Source: Terriglobia bacterium (lineage in GTDB: Bacteria; Acidobacteriota; Terriglobia; Bryobacterales; Bryobacteraceae). Taken from it: a stretch of 64,000 bases of DNA. Of this stretch, positions 37,954-47,480 are shown piece after piece. A program made the translations under genes and the position numbers. Below the pieces are notes generated by a model, which saw only the letters and a list, made by a program, of their open reading frames with translations, was not told where the DNA came from and ran no database searches. Every line of letters starts with the position of its first letter. Position 1 is the stretch's first letter. Location: assembly GCA_020073345.1 (NCBI GenBank), contig JAIQFI010000030.1:1-64000 (forward strand), in the 5' to 3' direction.

Positions 37954-38535
37954 TTGGAAACCCGCAGCAGCAGCGGTCTGGATCAATTCTGCTCTTTGCT
38001 GGTGGAGCGGCCCGGGCTGACTCTCTTGGATCTGGCTGGCGCCAGCCAGAGTACCGTCGCGTTCATCACCAACCTGGGCCATCGTATTTATTCCGACGAT
38101 CTCCTGTTGCAGATGGACCGCTGTTTCGGCGACGGCGATTTTTACGAAAACCAATCGGACTCGCAAAAAGTGGCCCAGTTCCTGGATACGGCGCTGGATT
38201 ATCCCGCCCAGCATTTCGACGGAGCGCTGGTCTGGGACACACTGGAGTTCTTGAGCGGGCCGCTGCTGGAAACGGTGGTCCGGCGCTTGAACCACATGCT
38301 CCGCCCGGGCAGCTACCTGCTGGCGTTATTTCACGCCGAAGAGCGCGCGGAGACCATCCCGACGTATTCCTACCGGATCCTGGATCGCAAAGCGATCACA
38401 CTGGCTCCCCGCGGAAGGCGCCGTCCGGCGCAGTTCTTCAATAACCGCAGTTTGGAAAAATTGTTTAGCGATTTCGAGTCGGTGAAGTTCTTTCTGACAC
38501 GCGACCATCTGCGGGAAGTGATCGTGCGGCGGTAG
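37954..38535 (+). CDS. Class I methyltransferase-like protein
   Basis: A 193-aa protein resembling class I SAM methyltransferases, with a degenerate motif I (LLDLAGASQSTVAFI), a SDDLLLQMD motif II region and DGALVWDTLEFLSGPLLETVVRRLNHMLRPGSYLL in the positions of motifs III-IV and a post-motif helix. The Gly-rich loop is poor, so SAM binding is uncertain. The start is TTG 37954. It is six bases after the bactofilin gene, a pairing seen in other Acidobacteria-type clusters; a link to cytoskeleton function is only inferred. Confidence 0.72.
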   Translation: METRSSSGLDQFCSLLVERPGLTLLDLAGASQSTVAFITNLGHRIYSDDLLLQMDRCFGDGDFYENQSDSQKVAQFLDTALDYPAQHFDGALVWDTLEFLSGPLLETVVRRLNHMLRPGSYLLALFHAEERAETIPTYSYRILDRKAITLAPRGRRRPAQFFNNRSLEKLFSDFESVKFFLTRDHLREVIVRR

Positions 38536-38551
38536 TTCTAGTTTGGCCACT

Positions 38552-38600
38552 CACTGGCGTTCGTGGTTCTGTGAAGGGGAGACGAACCGCGACCGGCAGG
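38552..38600. repeat. REP-like extragenic palindrome, copy 2
   Basis: A hairpin whose left arm (38552-38569, CACTGGCGTTCGTGGTTC) pairs with the right arm (38584-38600, GAACCGCGACCGGCAGG) over most positions, loop 14 nt. It shares the GTTCGTGGTT and GAACCGCGA cores with copy 1 at 33952-34010. It lies between the methyltransferase-like gene and a short antitoxin-like frame. Confidence 0.6.
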
Positions 38601-38613
38601 AAGCAGCCTAGCT

Positions 38614-38814
38614 ATGAATAGATACCTGGTACACGTACAATTGAAGCAGGCATTCCTAGTGGCAGTGAAGAAGTCGACGGAAACGGCACACCTCCTGCGT
38701 TCCCCCCGAAACGCGCGACGCTTGTTTGCCGCGTTACGGCGCGCCCATAGGGCAGCGGATCGCGCAGTTCGACAGAAGCTGTCTGGCAACGCCTCTGGCC
38801 GAAAGCGCGCTTGA
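38614..38814 (+). CDS. Short antitoxin-like frame (possible Phd/YefM relic)
   Basis: A 66-aa frame. The central part (STETAHLLRSPRNARRLFAALRRA) resembles the C-terminal helix of YefM/Phd-type antitoxins, which often read ETAYLLRSPANAKRL. The N-terminal 20 residues do not look like the Phd DNA-binding part, and no toxin gene follows, so it may be a truncated relic. A weak AGGA lies 13 bp before ATG 38614. Coding status is uncertain. Confidence 0.3.
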   Translation: MNRYLVHVQLKQAFLVAVKKSTETAHLLRSPRNARRLFAALRRAHRAADRAVRQKLSGNASGRKRA

Positions 38815-38838
38815 TGTGTGGCGCGCGTCCTTTATACT
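38811..38838 (+). promoter_or_regulatory. Sigma-70-type promoter of lysS-lolC
   Basis: -35 TTGATG (38811-38816) and -10 TATACT (38833-38838) are separated by 16 bp. Transcription would start near 38845, just before the AAGGAG Shine-Dalgarno of lysS (38845-38850), giving a very short leader. Confidence 0.6.
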
Positions 38839-38858
38839 CCATCTAAGGAGTTCCATTC

Positions 38859-40289
38859 TTGTCCCTGGAAGACGATCTGTTCGCTCAGCGCCTCCGCCGC
38901 ACCGCCGAAATCGAGGCTCTGGGCTTCCATGCTTACGGCCAGCGATTCGACTCGAGTCATACCATCCCACAGATTCTGGCCGCGTACGGAACCAAGACCG
39001 CCGAGGAACTTGCGGATCAGCCGCGAGTGCGCATCGCCGGGCGCATTCAAACCGTCCGCCGCATGGGCAAGGCCGGCTTCATGCACCTGATGCAATCCGG
39101 CGAGCGCCTGCAGGTGTACATCCGCAAAGACGCGGTTCCGGAAGCGGACTACTCGCTTTACGAGGGACTCGATCTGGGGGATATCGTGGGCGTGGACGGC
39201 TACCTGTTCCGCACCCGGACCGGTGAGCTGTCCGTACATGCCGAGAAGCTGACGTTTCTCTCCAAGATTCTGCTGGCGATGCCTGAAAAATGGCACGGTT
39301 TGGAGGATGTCGAGATCCGCTATCGCCAACGCTACCTGGATCTGATCGCGAATCCGGAATCGCAGAAAATTTTCATCACGCGCGCGAAAATCATTTCGTC
39401 GCTGCGGCGCCAGCTCGAGGAGCGCGGCTTCGTGGAAGTCGAGACGCCCATGATGCAGGCGATCTACGGAGGCGCCACGGCGCGCCCCTTTGTGACCCAT
39501 CACAACACTCTGGACATGGATCTCTACCTGCGTATTGCGCCGGAGCTGTATCTCAAGCGCCTTATCGTGGGCGGGCTGGAGCGCGTGTACGAGATCAACC
39601 GCAATTTTCGCAACGAAGGCTTGGGCTGGAAATACAATCCCGAGTTCACTATGCTCGAGTTCTATCAGGCTTATACGGATTACAACGGGCTGATGGACTT
39701 GACCGTGGACCTGATCAAGCAGACCGCCATCGACGCCACGGGATCCACCGTGGTCGAATACCAGGGAACCAAGCTCGACTTCGGCAATATCCGGCGACTT
39801 TCGATGCAGGAAGCCGTAGGCAATACGTCCCTGCGAGGACACGCGCTAGTGGAGGCGTTCGAACGCCAGGTGGAGCCAAACTTGTTCGAGCCCACCATCA
39901 TTTACGACTATCCAGTGGAGGTTTCGCCGCTCTCCAAGCACAAGCGCGACGATCCGGCCTTCGTCGAGCGTTTCGAGATTTACGCCGCCGGCATGGAAAT
40001 CGGCAACGCCTACACCGAGTTGAACGATCCCAAAGAGCAGTGCCGCCGCTTCGAGATGCAATTGGAGCTGAAAGCTGCGGGTGACGAAGAGGCGCACCAG
40101 ATGGACGAAGACTATCTTCGCGCCATGTCCTATGGGATGCCCCCCACGGGCGGCGAAGGCATCGGCATCGACCGTCTGACGATGATTCTGACGAATTCGA
40201 AAACCATCCGCGATGTGATTTTGTTCCCGCTGTTGCGGCCGGAAGGCGAGATCGGGATCGCGGAGAAATTACGCGGCGGCGATGTTTGA
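38859..40289 (+). CDS. lysS: Lysyl-tRNA synthetase (class II)
   Basis: Charges tRNA(Lys). The 476-aa class II synthetase has the OB-fold N-terminal anticodon domain ([21 protein letters not shown]), motif 2 (INRNFRNEG) and motif 3 ([11 protein letters not shown]), the usual LysS set. The TTG start at 38859 is supported by AAGGAG at 38845-38850 and the promoter just upstream. It overlaps the LolC-like gene by 8 bp, so they form an operon. Confidence 0.96.
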   Translation: MSLEDDLFAQRLRRTAEIEALGFHAYGQRFDSSHTIPQILAAYGTKTAEELADQPRVRIAGRIQTVRRMGKAGFMHLMQSGERLQVYIRKDAVPEADYSLYEGLDLGDIVGVDGYLFRTRTGELSVHAEKLTFLSKILLAMPEKWHGLEDVEIRYRQRYLDLIANPESQKIFITRAKIISSLRRQLEERGFVEVETPMMQAIYGGATARPFVTHHNTLDMDLYLRIAPELYLKRLIVGGLERVYEINRNFRNEGLGWKYNPEFTMLEFYQAYTDYNGLMDLTVDLIKQTAIDATGSTVVEYQGTKLDFGNIRRLSMQEAVGNTSLRGHALVEAFERQVEPNLFEPTIIYDYPVEVSPLSKHKRDDPAFVERFEIYAAGMEIGNAYTELNDPKEQCRRFEMQLELKAAGDEEAHQMDEDYLRAMSYGMPPTGGEGIGIDRLTMILTNSKTIRDVILFPLLRPEGEIGIAEKLRGGDV

Positions 40290-41511
40290 ACTGTTCGTAG
40301 CCAGGCGCTACCTGCGTGCGAAACGGAAACAGGTGGTGATTTCCGTGATCACGGCGATCTCCGTGATCGGCGTGGCCGCGGGCGTCATGGCGCTCGTGAT
40401 CGGGCTCGCGATCAACACTGGATTCCGGAGCACTCTGGAACGTAATCTCTTAGGTCTGACCGCCCATGTTTCGATTCAGGAAAAGGAGCGCGTTGAAGGG
40501 ATTGCGAACTGGGAGCAGCTCACCGCGCAACTCGCGCGGCTGCCGCACGTCAAAAGCGCCTCACCCGCGCTCTATGACGTCGGGTTTCTCTCCGGACCCG
40601 TCAACGGCGACGGCGCCTCGATCAAGGGCATCTCGATCGCAAGCGGCGCACCGATACCGGAGGCGCTGTCGCACTTGAAGGCAGGCTCGATCGAGAAGCT
40701 CCGAAGTGTAGAAGGCGAGCGCCCGGGGATCATTCTCGGCGTTCGTCTGGCCGAACGGATCGGGGCCGTGGTCGGGAAACCGGTCACGCTGACCATCTCT
40801 AACGGCCACATCACTCCGTACGGTATACGCCCCAGCAACGTACCGCTGCGCGTCGTAGGCGTGTTTGAATCCGGCTTCTTCGAGTTCGACAATGCCTTTG
40901 GCTTCATGGATCTCGCCCCGATGCAGAAGATTTTCGACGTAGGGGACGTTCTTAACAGCATCGAGCTGTATCTGGATGACGTCGACGCCGCGCCGGAAGT
41001 TGCTGCCGCGGCTGAGACGTTGATCGGGCCCAAGCTCGCCGCCACCACCTGGCAGGAGCAGAACCGGCAAATACTAAACGCCTTGAAAATGGAGCGCGTG
41101 GTCACGGTGGTGAGCATCGGGCTGATTCAAGTAGTGGCGGCGCTGAATATCCTGATCGCCCTTGTGATGATGGTGATGGAGAAGCATCGCGACATCGCGA
41201 TCCTGATGTCGATGGGCGCGCGCGCGCGCCAGATTCGGCGGATCTTCGTGTGGGAAGGCGCGATGATCGGCGCCGTCGGGACCGTCATCGGCCTGACCGC
41301 GGGCTATACCATCTGCTACTTCGCGGACAAATACCAATGGTTGCGGCTGGACGAACAGGTGTACGCCATTTCGTTCGTCCCGTTCACGACGCGTTGGGTA
41401 GATGGCATCTGGATCGCCGCCGCCGCCATGGCCGTCAGCCTGATCGCGACGCTGTATCCGGCGCGCAGCGCTACGAAAATCGCGCCAGTCGAATCACTGC
41501 GTTATGAGTAG
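40282..41511 (+). CDS. LolC/LolE-type lipoprotein-release ABC permease
   Basis: A 409-aa FtsX-fold permease with one N-terminal and three C-terminal transmembrane helices and a periplasmic MacB-PCD-like domain (about residues 45-265). The start [38 protein letters not shown] and the motif [23 protein letters not shown] are the LolC/E signature. It extracts lipoproteins from the inner membrane with LolD. No LolD-type ATPase is next to it; the MacB/LolD-type ATPase at 6907 could be its partner. It overlaps lysS by 8 bp. Confidence 0.9.
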   Translation: MFELFVARRYLRAKRKQVVISVITAISVIGVAAGVMALVIGLAINTGFRSTLERNLLGLTAHVSIQEKERVEGIANWEQLTAQLARLPHVKSASPALYDVGFLSGPVNGDGASIKGISIASGAPIPEALSHLKAGSIEKLRSVEGERPGIILGVRLAERIGAVVGKPVTLTISNGHITPYGIRPSNVPLRVVGVFESGFFEFDNAFGFMDLAPMQKIFDVGDVLNSIELYLDDVDAAPEVAAAAETLIGPKLAATTWQEQNRQILNALKMERVVTVVSIGLIQVVAALNILIALVMMVMEKHRDIAILMSMGARARQIRRIFVWEGAMIGAVGTVIGLTAGYTICYFADKYQWLRLDEQVYAISFVPFTTRWVDGIWIAAAAMAVSLIATLYPARSATKIAPVESLRYE

Positions 41512-41526
41512 CCAAAACAAGGTGAT

Positions 41527-42513
41527 ATGCTCGATCTGAATATGCGACCTCTCCTCGTATCCGCGTGCTTGTTTTTCGCCGCACTCGCGCCCGGCCAAAC
41601 CGCCGCTCCCAATGCCGTCAAGTTGACGAAATATATCCTGGGTGTCGCCGATTTGGACAAGAGTTATGCCTTTTATCACGCGCTTGGACTGGATCTCCAG
41701 AACAATGCGCCTGCGCTGACCGCCAAGCCCAACGCGCTGAACGACGCACTTCGGGGCTTGGTGGACGTGCCGCCGAGCACCAAGTTCCGCAACATGATGC
41801 TCAAGATCCCCGGCGCAGAGTTCCCGCTGGAGGTCACCGAGTTCACCAGCATGGACGTGCGTCCAGCGAAGCCGCGCATCCAGGATCCTGGGTCGTCGCT
41901 CTTGGTCCTGAACGTGGACGATATCGATGCCGCGCTGGCAGCCGCGAAAAAGGCGGGTGGGGACGTAGTCTCCACGGGCGGTGCACCGGTCAAGAGGGCC
42001 AGCGGCCCCGGCCGCGTGGTCACTTTGAAAGATCCTGACGGCTACTATGTGGAGCTGGCGCTGACCACCGCCGCGGCATCGGGCAGCGGCAAGGTGATTG
42101 GCGCCGGGTTTGGCTCCATGGTGGTTCAGAACGCTGAAAAAGCGGCCGCATTCTATCGCGATCACTTCGGCCTCGCAGCCAAGACCAACGCGCCCACCTC
42201 GAATTTCAACGCCAACCTGGGAAGTCCCGGCGCCCAAGTCCTGACGTCGGAAGTGTCGGTTCCCGGTACGACGCTCTCATGGCGATTCATGGAATTCCAA
42301 GGCCTGGACCGCAAGCCTTACACGCCTCGCATCCCCGACCCTGGCGCACCGGCAATCGGGCTTCAGGTGCGCGACATAGACGCAGCCATCGCCGCGGTGA
42401 AAGCCGCGGGAGGCGCTTCCGTCACCCAGGGCGGAAGCGTCAAGCTGGGCAACGGCAAGGTCGGCTTCGTGCGCGACCCCAGTGGCATTCTAGTAGAACT
42501 CGCGCAAAACTAA
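41527..42513 (+). CDS. Exported protein with two VOC (glyoxalase/bleomycin-resistance) domains
   Basis: A 328-aa protein with a signal peptide (LLVSACLFFAALAPGQTA, cleaved about residue 27) and two VOC modules (about residues 35-180 and 195-325). Each has the family strand KYILGVADLDKSYAFYHALG or MVVQNAEKAAAFYRDHFGL and a C-terminal VRDPSGILVELA-type end. It is a periplasmic paralog of uncertain activity; its metal ligands are not all obvious. The start could be ATG 41542 rather than 41527. A cupin gene follows 10 bp later. Confidence 0.85.
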   Translation: MLDLNMRPLLVSACLFFAALAPGQTAAPNAVKLTKYILGVADLDKSYAFYHALGLDLQNNAPALTAKPNALNDALRGLVDVPPSTKFRNMMLKIPGAEFPLEVTEFTSMDVRPAKPRIQDPGSSLLVLNVDDIDAALAAAKKAGGDVVSTGGAPVKRASGPGRVVTLKDPDGYYVELALTTAAASGSGKVIGAGFGSMVVQNAEKAAAFYRDHFGLAAKTNAPTSNFNANLGSPGAQVLTSEVSVPGTTLSWRFMEFQGLDRKPYTPRIPDPGAPAIGLQVRDIDAAIAAVKAAGGASVTQGGSVKLGNGKVGFVRDPSGILVELAQN

Positions 42514-42523
42514 CTCTTACGGC

Positions 42524-42874
42524 ATGCCTGAACTCATCGCTGGACCCCAACTGATCCCAGTCCCGGGAAACAAGATCATCGAAGAATACGTCGGCCGCGT
42601 CAACAACCGCGAATCGCAGGTCAGCATTGCCCGCATGCGCAGCCCGGCGGGGTGGTCCGAGCCCGGCCAGCGACCGGATTTCGACGAATTCACGGTGGTA
42701 CTAAACGGCGCGCTGCACGTCGAACATGACAAGGGAGTGTTGGAGGTCCGCGCCGGCCAGGCTGTGGTCGCCCGGAAAGGCGAGTGGGTCCGCTACAGCA
42801 CCCCGCAGGGAGCTGAATATGTGGCCATTTGCGTTCCGGCTTTCGCCCCGGATACCGTCCATCGGGACGCTTGA
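42524..42874 (+). CDS. Small cupin-domain protein
   Basis: A 116-aa single-domain cupin. The region WSEPGQRPDFDEFTVVLNGALHVEHDKGVLEVRAGQAVVARKGEWVRY shows the two cupin motifs, with Glu/His metal-ligand candidates only partly present. No catalytic activity can be assigned. It follows the VOC gene by 10 bp and ends before the strong promoter of the Gld operon. Confidence 0.8.
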   Translation: MPELIAGPQLIPVPGNKIIEEYVGRVNNRESQVSIARMRSPAGWSEPGQRPDFDEFTVVLNGALHVEHDKGVLEVRAGQAVVARKGEWVRYSTPQGAEYVAICVPAFAPDTVHRDA

Positions 42875-42913
42875 AAAACCCTTGCGGGTGAACAACATCC
42901 CAAACCGGCCGGA

Positions 42914-42943
42914 TTGACAGTTTAGGGCCTCTCCCTCTATGAT
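42914..42943 (+). promoter_or_regulatory. Strong sigma-70-type promoter of the Gld-like operon
   Basis: A consensus -35 TTGACA (42914-42919) and a -10 TATGAT (42938-42943) lie 18 bp apart, upstream of the ABC ATPase ATG at 43000. A perfect 10-bp palindrome, GAGTTAACTC (42988-42997), lies between the promoter and the start codon and could bind a regulator. Confidence 0.75.
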
Positions 42944-42999
42944 ATGTAGGGTTTTGGCGTTCTCGAAACACATTCTCCACTCGTCCTGAGTTAACTCTT

Positions 43000-44007
43000 A
43001 TGATCAAAGTCGAAGGGCTTACTAAGCGATACGCCCGGAACGTTGCCGTCGATCACATTTCGTTTGAAGTAGAAAAGGGCCAGATCGTGGGTTTTCTGGG
43101 CCCGAATGGCGCGGGGAAAACCACGACCATGCGCATGCTGACGTGCTTCATGCCGCCCACCGAGGGCTCGGCGCAGGTGGCGGGTTTCGATGTGCGCGAG
43201 AACCCCATGGAAGTCAAGCGGCGCATCGGTTACCTTCCGGAGACGCCGCCCGTCTACCCCGAAATGGAGGTTATCGAGTACCTGGAATTCGTGGGGCGAA
43301 TTAAAGGCGTACCCAAGGCCAATCTGCGCAGCCGGATCGACGAGGTGATGCAGAAAACCGCCATCACCGACGTCCGCACCAAGGAAATCGGCAAGCTGTC
43401 GAAAGGCTACCGCCAGCGCGTGGGCCTGGCGCAGGCGATTGTGCACAATCCCGACGTGCTGATTCTTGACGAGCCCACCTCCGGGCTCGACCCGCACCAG
43501 ATCATCGAAACGCGCGATCTGATCAAGGGACTGGCCGGGGATCACACCATTATTCTTTCCACCCACATCCTGCCGGAAGTGGAGGCGACCTGCCAGCGGG
43601 TCATGATCATCAACCGCGGCAAGCTGGTGGCCACCGACACGATGGAGAATCTGAGCAGCCGCCTCCATGGAGCCGAAACAGTGGCGGTGGAGGTGCTGTC
43701 CCGCGACGGAACGCTTTCTCCCGAATGGGTGCGGAGTGTTCACGAGAAGCTGGAGAAGGTGGCTGGTGTTAGCCGCGTAATCGCGAAGGATGCCAAGGAC
43801 GCCCGGGCGCGCTTTACTGTGGAAAGCCAGAAAGGCAGCCATGTGCGGCCCGAACTGGCCCGAGCTGTGATTGAAGCCGGCTGGCAGCTCAATGAGCTGC
43901 ACGGCATGGGCCTGAGTTTGGAAGAGATCTTCCTGGAATTGACGGCTTCGAAGGACGAAGCGATATCCGAGCCCGCGCCGCAAGCCGCGGCGGAGGAGGC
44001 AAAATGA
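43000..44007 (+). CDS. ABC transporter ATPase, GldA-like
   Basis: A 335-aa ABC-2 type ATPase with Walker [11 protein letters not shown], signature LSKGYRQRVGLAQA, Walker B LILDEPTSGLDPHQ and the H-loop STHIL. The C-terminal 100 residues form the extended domain of GldA/CcmA/NosF-type ATPases, and the tail is Ala/Glu-rich. It begins a five- to six-gene operon (ATPase, permease, GldG-like, DUF4340, pncB, pncA). In Bacteroidota the Gld set is tied to gliding; in Acidobacteria the cargo is unknown. Confidence 0.92.
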   Translation: MIKVEGLTKRYARNVAVDHISFEVEKGQIVGFLGPNGAGKTTTMRMLTCFMPPTEGSAQVAGFDVRENPMEVKRRIGYLPETPPVYPEMEVIEYLEFVGRIKGVPKANLRSRIDEVMQKTAITDVRTKEIGKLSKGYRQRVGLAQAIVHNPDVLILDEPTSGLDPHQIIETRDLIKGLAGDHTIILSTHILPEVEATCQRVMIINRGKLVATDTMENLSSRLHGAETVAVEVLSRDGTLSPEWVRSVHEKLEKVAGVSRVIAKDAKDARARFTVESQKGSHVRPELARAVIEAGWQLNELHGMGLSLEEIFLELTASKDEAISEPAPQAAAEEAK

Positions 44008-44768
44008 ATACCTTTACGATTGCCCGCAAGGAACTGAGCAGCTATTTCCGCTCGCCCATCGCCTACGGCGTGATGTGTTTCTTCGCTTTGATAACCGGAT
44101 TCTTCTTTTACTCGGCGGTTCGCTTCTTCCTGCAGCAAAGCCTGCAGGCCACGATGATGGGCCAGTCGGTGCCGCTCAACGTGAATGAATGGGTGGTGCG
44201 GAACGTGCTTTCGAACATGAGCGTGGTGGGGCTGTTCATTATCCCCATGATCACCATGCGCCTATTCGCCGAAGAAAAGCGCACCGGGACCATCGAACTG
44301 CTGGTGACGTCTCCTCTGCGCGATGGCGAGATTATCCTGGGCAAGTGGCTGGCGGCGTTCATCCTGTATCTGGCGATTCTGGGACTCTCGGTGCTGAACA
44401 TGCTGGTTCTGTTCGCGTATGGAAACCCGGACTGGCGGCCGATGGCGGTGGGCTATCTCGGCCTGATCCTGCAGGGAGGATGCCTGCTGGCGATCGGGAC
44501 CTTCATTTCGACAGCCACCCGCAACCAGATTGTCGCCGGCGTGGCGACGTTCGGCGTTTGCCTGCTGCTGTGGGTACTGGACTGGGTGTCGTCGTTTGAG
44601 TCGACTCCCCTTTTCAAGGTGATCAGCTATCTTTCCGTGACGTCTCATTTCGAATCTTTCGCGCGCGGGGTGCTGGACTCTAAAGACGCGGTCTACTACC
44701 TGAGCATGATCGTGTTCGGCCTGTTCATGACGGCGCGTTCGATGGAATCGATCCGGTGGAGGGCGTAA
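44004..44768 (+). CDS. ABC-2 permease, GldF-like
   Basis: A 254-aa integral membrane protein with six predicted helices and the ABC-2 subunit pattern FTIARKELSSYFRSPIAYGVM at the N-terminus and FAEEKRTGTIELLVTSPLRDGEIILGKW in the first cytoplasmic loop. This matches GldF. It overlaps the ATPase gene by 4 bp (ATGA) and its stop overlaps the next start (TAATG). Confidence 0.9.
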   Translation: MNTFTIARKELSSYFRSPIAYGVMCFFALITGFFFYSAVRFFLQQSLQATMMGQSVPLNVNEWVVRNVLSNMSVVGLFIIPMITMRLFAEEKRTGTIELLVTSPLRDGEIILGKWLAAFILYLAILGLSVLNMLVLFAYGNPDWRPMAVGYLGLILQGGCLLAIGTFISTATRNQIVAGVATFGVCLLLWVLDWVSSFESTPLFKVISYLSVTSHFESFARGVLDSKDAVYYLSMIVFGLFMTARSMESIRWRA

Positions 44769-46132
44769 TGGCGACCACGAAAACACATCGCGCCGCGAAC
44801 TTCGCCCAGGCGGCCGTCTACACCGTGATCATTGTGGCGATTCTGGGCGTCCTGAATTTCCTGGCTCAGCGCTACAACAAGAGCTTCGACGCCACGGCCA
44901 ACAAGAAATACACGCTTTCCGACCAGACCGCCAAAGTCGTCAAGAATATGAAGGGCGACCTCACCATCACGTATTGGGACCGGCCCAACGGCTTCCCCAA
45001 CGCGGAGGATCTGTTCAACCGGTACAAAGGACTATCGCCGAAAGTCACGGTGGAGTATCAGGACGTCGACAAAAAGCGCACCGAGGCGATCGCGGCCGGC
45101 GTGAAGAGCGTTCCGACGATTTTGGTCAAGGTCGGCAATAAAACGGAGACCGCTAAGAGCTTGACCGAGGAGGAAGTCTCGGGCGCGATGGTCCGCGCGC
45201 TCAAGGGCGGCGACCGTACGGCGTGCTTCATCAGCGGCTTCGGCGAAGGGTCGACCACCGATACCACAGCCGGAGAAGGACTTGGCAACGCCAAGGATCT
45301 AACCGAGAAGAACAACTATAAGACCCAGGTGGTCCCGCTGATTCCAAAAGCGGAGATTCCCACCGACTGCACCATCCTGATCGTTGCCGGGCCCAAACGC
45401 AATTACCTCCAGCCGGCGGTCGATGCAATCAAGAATTACGTCGAGAATGGCGGACGCGCGCTGATCATGCTGGATCCGCCCTTGAAATTCAAAACCGAGA
45501 TTGACGACAACGACGGATTGGTTGCGGTGCTGGATAGCTGGGGCGTGAAGATGCACAAGGACCTGGTCCTGGATCTAAGCGGCGTCGGACAACTGTTCGG
45601 GCTGGGCCCCGAGTTTCCCATCGTGACCAAGTACGAAGACCACGCCATCGTGCGCGAGATGAAGGATCTTCCGACGGGCTTCCCGATCACGCGCTCGCTA
45701 GAGGTCGCCAAGGGTGACAAGACGATGGTATCGGCCTTGTTTTCGACAACCGAAGACGCCGTGGCCACGGATGATCTGAAGAATCCGCAGGTCAACGTGA
45801 AATCCGCCAAGCGCGGCCCCTGGACGCTCGGCGCCGCCGGAACCTACACCACCGGCAAAGAAAACGGCAATGGACGTTTTGTCGTGGTCGGCACGTCGCG
45901 GTGGATCGGCAACGGGTTTCTCAGCTTCAACGGAAACCGCGATTTGTACTTGAACATGCTCAACTGGCTTAGCTCGGACGAGGACCTGATCTCCATCCGG
46001 CCCAAGGATCCCGAGGATCGGCGGCTCAACATGAACCCTCGCCAGGCGACCATGCTGTTCTACGGCAGCGTGGTGGTGATCCCGCTGGCGATCATTTTCG
46101 CGGGCGTGGGTGTGTGGTGGAAGCGCAGGTAG
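44768..46132 (+). CDS. GldG-family ABC auxiliary protein
   Basis: A 454-aa protein with N- and C-terminal transmembrane helices around a periplasmic domain of the ABC_transp_aux/GldG type (KKYTLSDQTAKVVKNMKGDLTITYWD, VEYQDVDKKRTEA, and ENGGRALIMLDPP near residue 240). It probably forms the extracytoplasmic part of the transporter with the DUF4340 protein. ATG 44768 is the start because it overlaps the permease stop (TAATG); the frame extends to 44756 without better support. Confidence 0.9.
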   Translation: MATTKTHRAANFAQAAVYTVIIVAILGVLNFLAQRYNKSFDATANKKYTLSDQTAKVVKNMKGDLTITYWDRPNGFPNAEDLFNRYKGLSPKVTVEYQDVDKKRTEAIAAGVKSVPTILVKVGNKTETAKSLTEEEVSGAMVRALKGGDRTACFISGFGEGSTTDTTAGEGLGNAKDLTEKNNYKTQVVPLIPKAEIPTDCTILIVAGPKRNYLQPAVDAIKNYVENGGRALIMLDPPLKFKTEIDDNDGLVAVLDSWGVKMHKDLVLDLSGVGQLFGLGPEFPIVTKYEDHAIVREMKDLPTGFPITRSLEVAKGDKTMVSALFSTTEDAVATDDLKNPQVNVKSAKRGPWTLGAAGTYTTGKENGNGRFVVVGTSRWIGNGFLSFNGNRDLYLNMLNWLSSDEDLISIRPKDPEDRRLNMNPRQATMLFYGSVVVIPLAIIFAGVGVWWKRR

Positions 46133-46139
46133 GATAGCC

Positions 46140-47480
46140 ATGAAGTTCGCGCGTTTGTTGATCGCAGCCGCCGTGCTCGCCGGGCTCGTCGGCTTGTGGT
46201 ACTGGTCGAATCGGTCTGAGGAAGCGAAAGCGGGAAAGCCCGACCCTAAAGCGCCTCCGAAAATCCTCGAGCTGAAAGAAGCCGACATCAAGCAAATCGA
46301 AATCCGGCATCGTGACGGTGAGAGCACCGTCGTCAAGCGGGATGATGCAGGCAAGTGGTCCATCACCGCGCCCCAGCCTCTGGCCGCCGACCAGAGTGCG
46401 GTGGCCTCGATTACTTCAGCCGTCAGCTCACTCTCGTCCGATCGTATGGTCGACGAAAACGCGAGCAATCTTTCGTCCTATGGCCTGGACCCGCCACGCA
46501 TCGGCATCACGCTGACCATGGCGGACGGGAAGACTCGCGTGCTCCGCATCGGCGAGGATACGCCCACGGAAGGCAACACCTACGCGATGCTCGACGGCGA
46601 CAAGCGCCTGTTCACCATCGCCAGTTCCGGCAAGAGCGCGCTCGACAAGCAATCCAAGAATCTGCGCGAAAAGCACCTGCTGGCGTTCGATCAGGACAAG
46701 CTCAGCCGCGTGGAGCTGGATACCGGGAAAACGTCCCTGGAATTCGGGCGTGCCGGCACCGATTGGCAGATCCTGAAGCCCAAACCGATGCGCGCCGACG
46801 GCTTCCAAGTGGACGAACTGCTTCGCAAACTGAAGGACGCGGCAATGGACACGGAGAAGGATACCGATCCGAAGGCCGCGGCATCCGCATTCGCCGGCGG
46901 CCAGAAAACCGCGATCGCCAAGATCACCGGCGCCGAAGGTACGCTGACCTTCGAAGTCCGCAAGGCCAAAGACGACTACTACGCCAAGTCCAGCACCATG
47001 GACGGCGTCTACAAAATCACCAAGGAAATCGGCGACGGACTTAACAAGTCGCTGGAAGATTTCCGCAACAAGAAAGTCTTCGACTTCGGCTTCAGCGATC
47101 CGACGCGCATCGAGATCAAAGACGGCGGCCAGAGCAAGGTGATCGAAAAGTCCGGCGAAAACTGGACCTCGGACGGCAAAACCATGGATTCGATTTCGGT
47201 CCAGAACCTCATCGATAAGTTGAGGGATCTGGCTGCCGCGAAGTTCGCCGACAGCGGATTCACCGCGCCCAGTCTGGAGTTGACGGTAGTCTCGAACGAC
47301 GGCAAGCGGACAGAGAAGGTCCAGATCGCGGCCGCGGGCGCTAACTTCCTGGCTCGCCGGGAAAACGACAGTTCGCTCTACCAGCTCGATGCGAACGCCG
47401 TAACCGGTGTGCGCGAGGCAGCCTTCGACGTCAAGGAACCACCGCCGCCGGCTCCCGCCAAAGACGGAAAGAAGAAGTAG
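46140..47480 (+). CDS. DUF4340 protein of the Gld-like ABC operon
   Basis: A 446-aa protein with an N-terminal membrane anchor (FARLLIAAAVLAGLVGLWYW) and repeats of the DUF4340 beta domain, for example IKQIEIRHRDGESTVVKRDDAGKWSITAPQ and LSRVELDTGKTSLEFGR. The family accompanies GldG in many bacteria and is extracytoplasmic, function unknown. It starts 7 bp after the GldG-like stop and its own stop overlaps the pncB start (TAGTG). Confidence 0.88.
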   Translation: MKFARLLIAAAVLAGLVGLWYWSNRSEEAKAGKPDPKAPPKILELKEADIKQIEIRHRDGESTVVKRDDAGKWSITAPQPLAADQSAVASITSAVSSLSSDRMVDENASNLSSYGLDPPRIGITLTMADGKTRVLRIGEDTPTEGNTYAMLDGDKRLFTIASSGKSALDKQSKNLREKHLLAFDQDKLSRVELDTGKTSLEFGRAGTDWQILKPKPMRADGFQVDELLRKLKDAAMDTEKDTDPKAAASAFAGGQKTAIAKITGAEGTLTFEVRKAKDDYYAKSSTMDGVYKITKEIGDGLNKSLEDFRNKKVFDFGFSDPTRIEIKDGGQSKVIEKSGENWTSDGKTMDSISVQNLIDKLRDLAAAKFADSGFTAPSLELTVVSNDGKRTEKVQIAAAGANFLARRENDSSLYQLDANAVTGVREAAFDVKEPPPPAPAKDGKKK

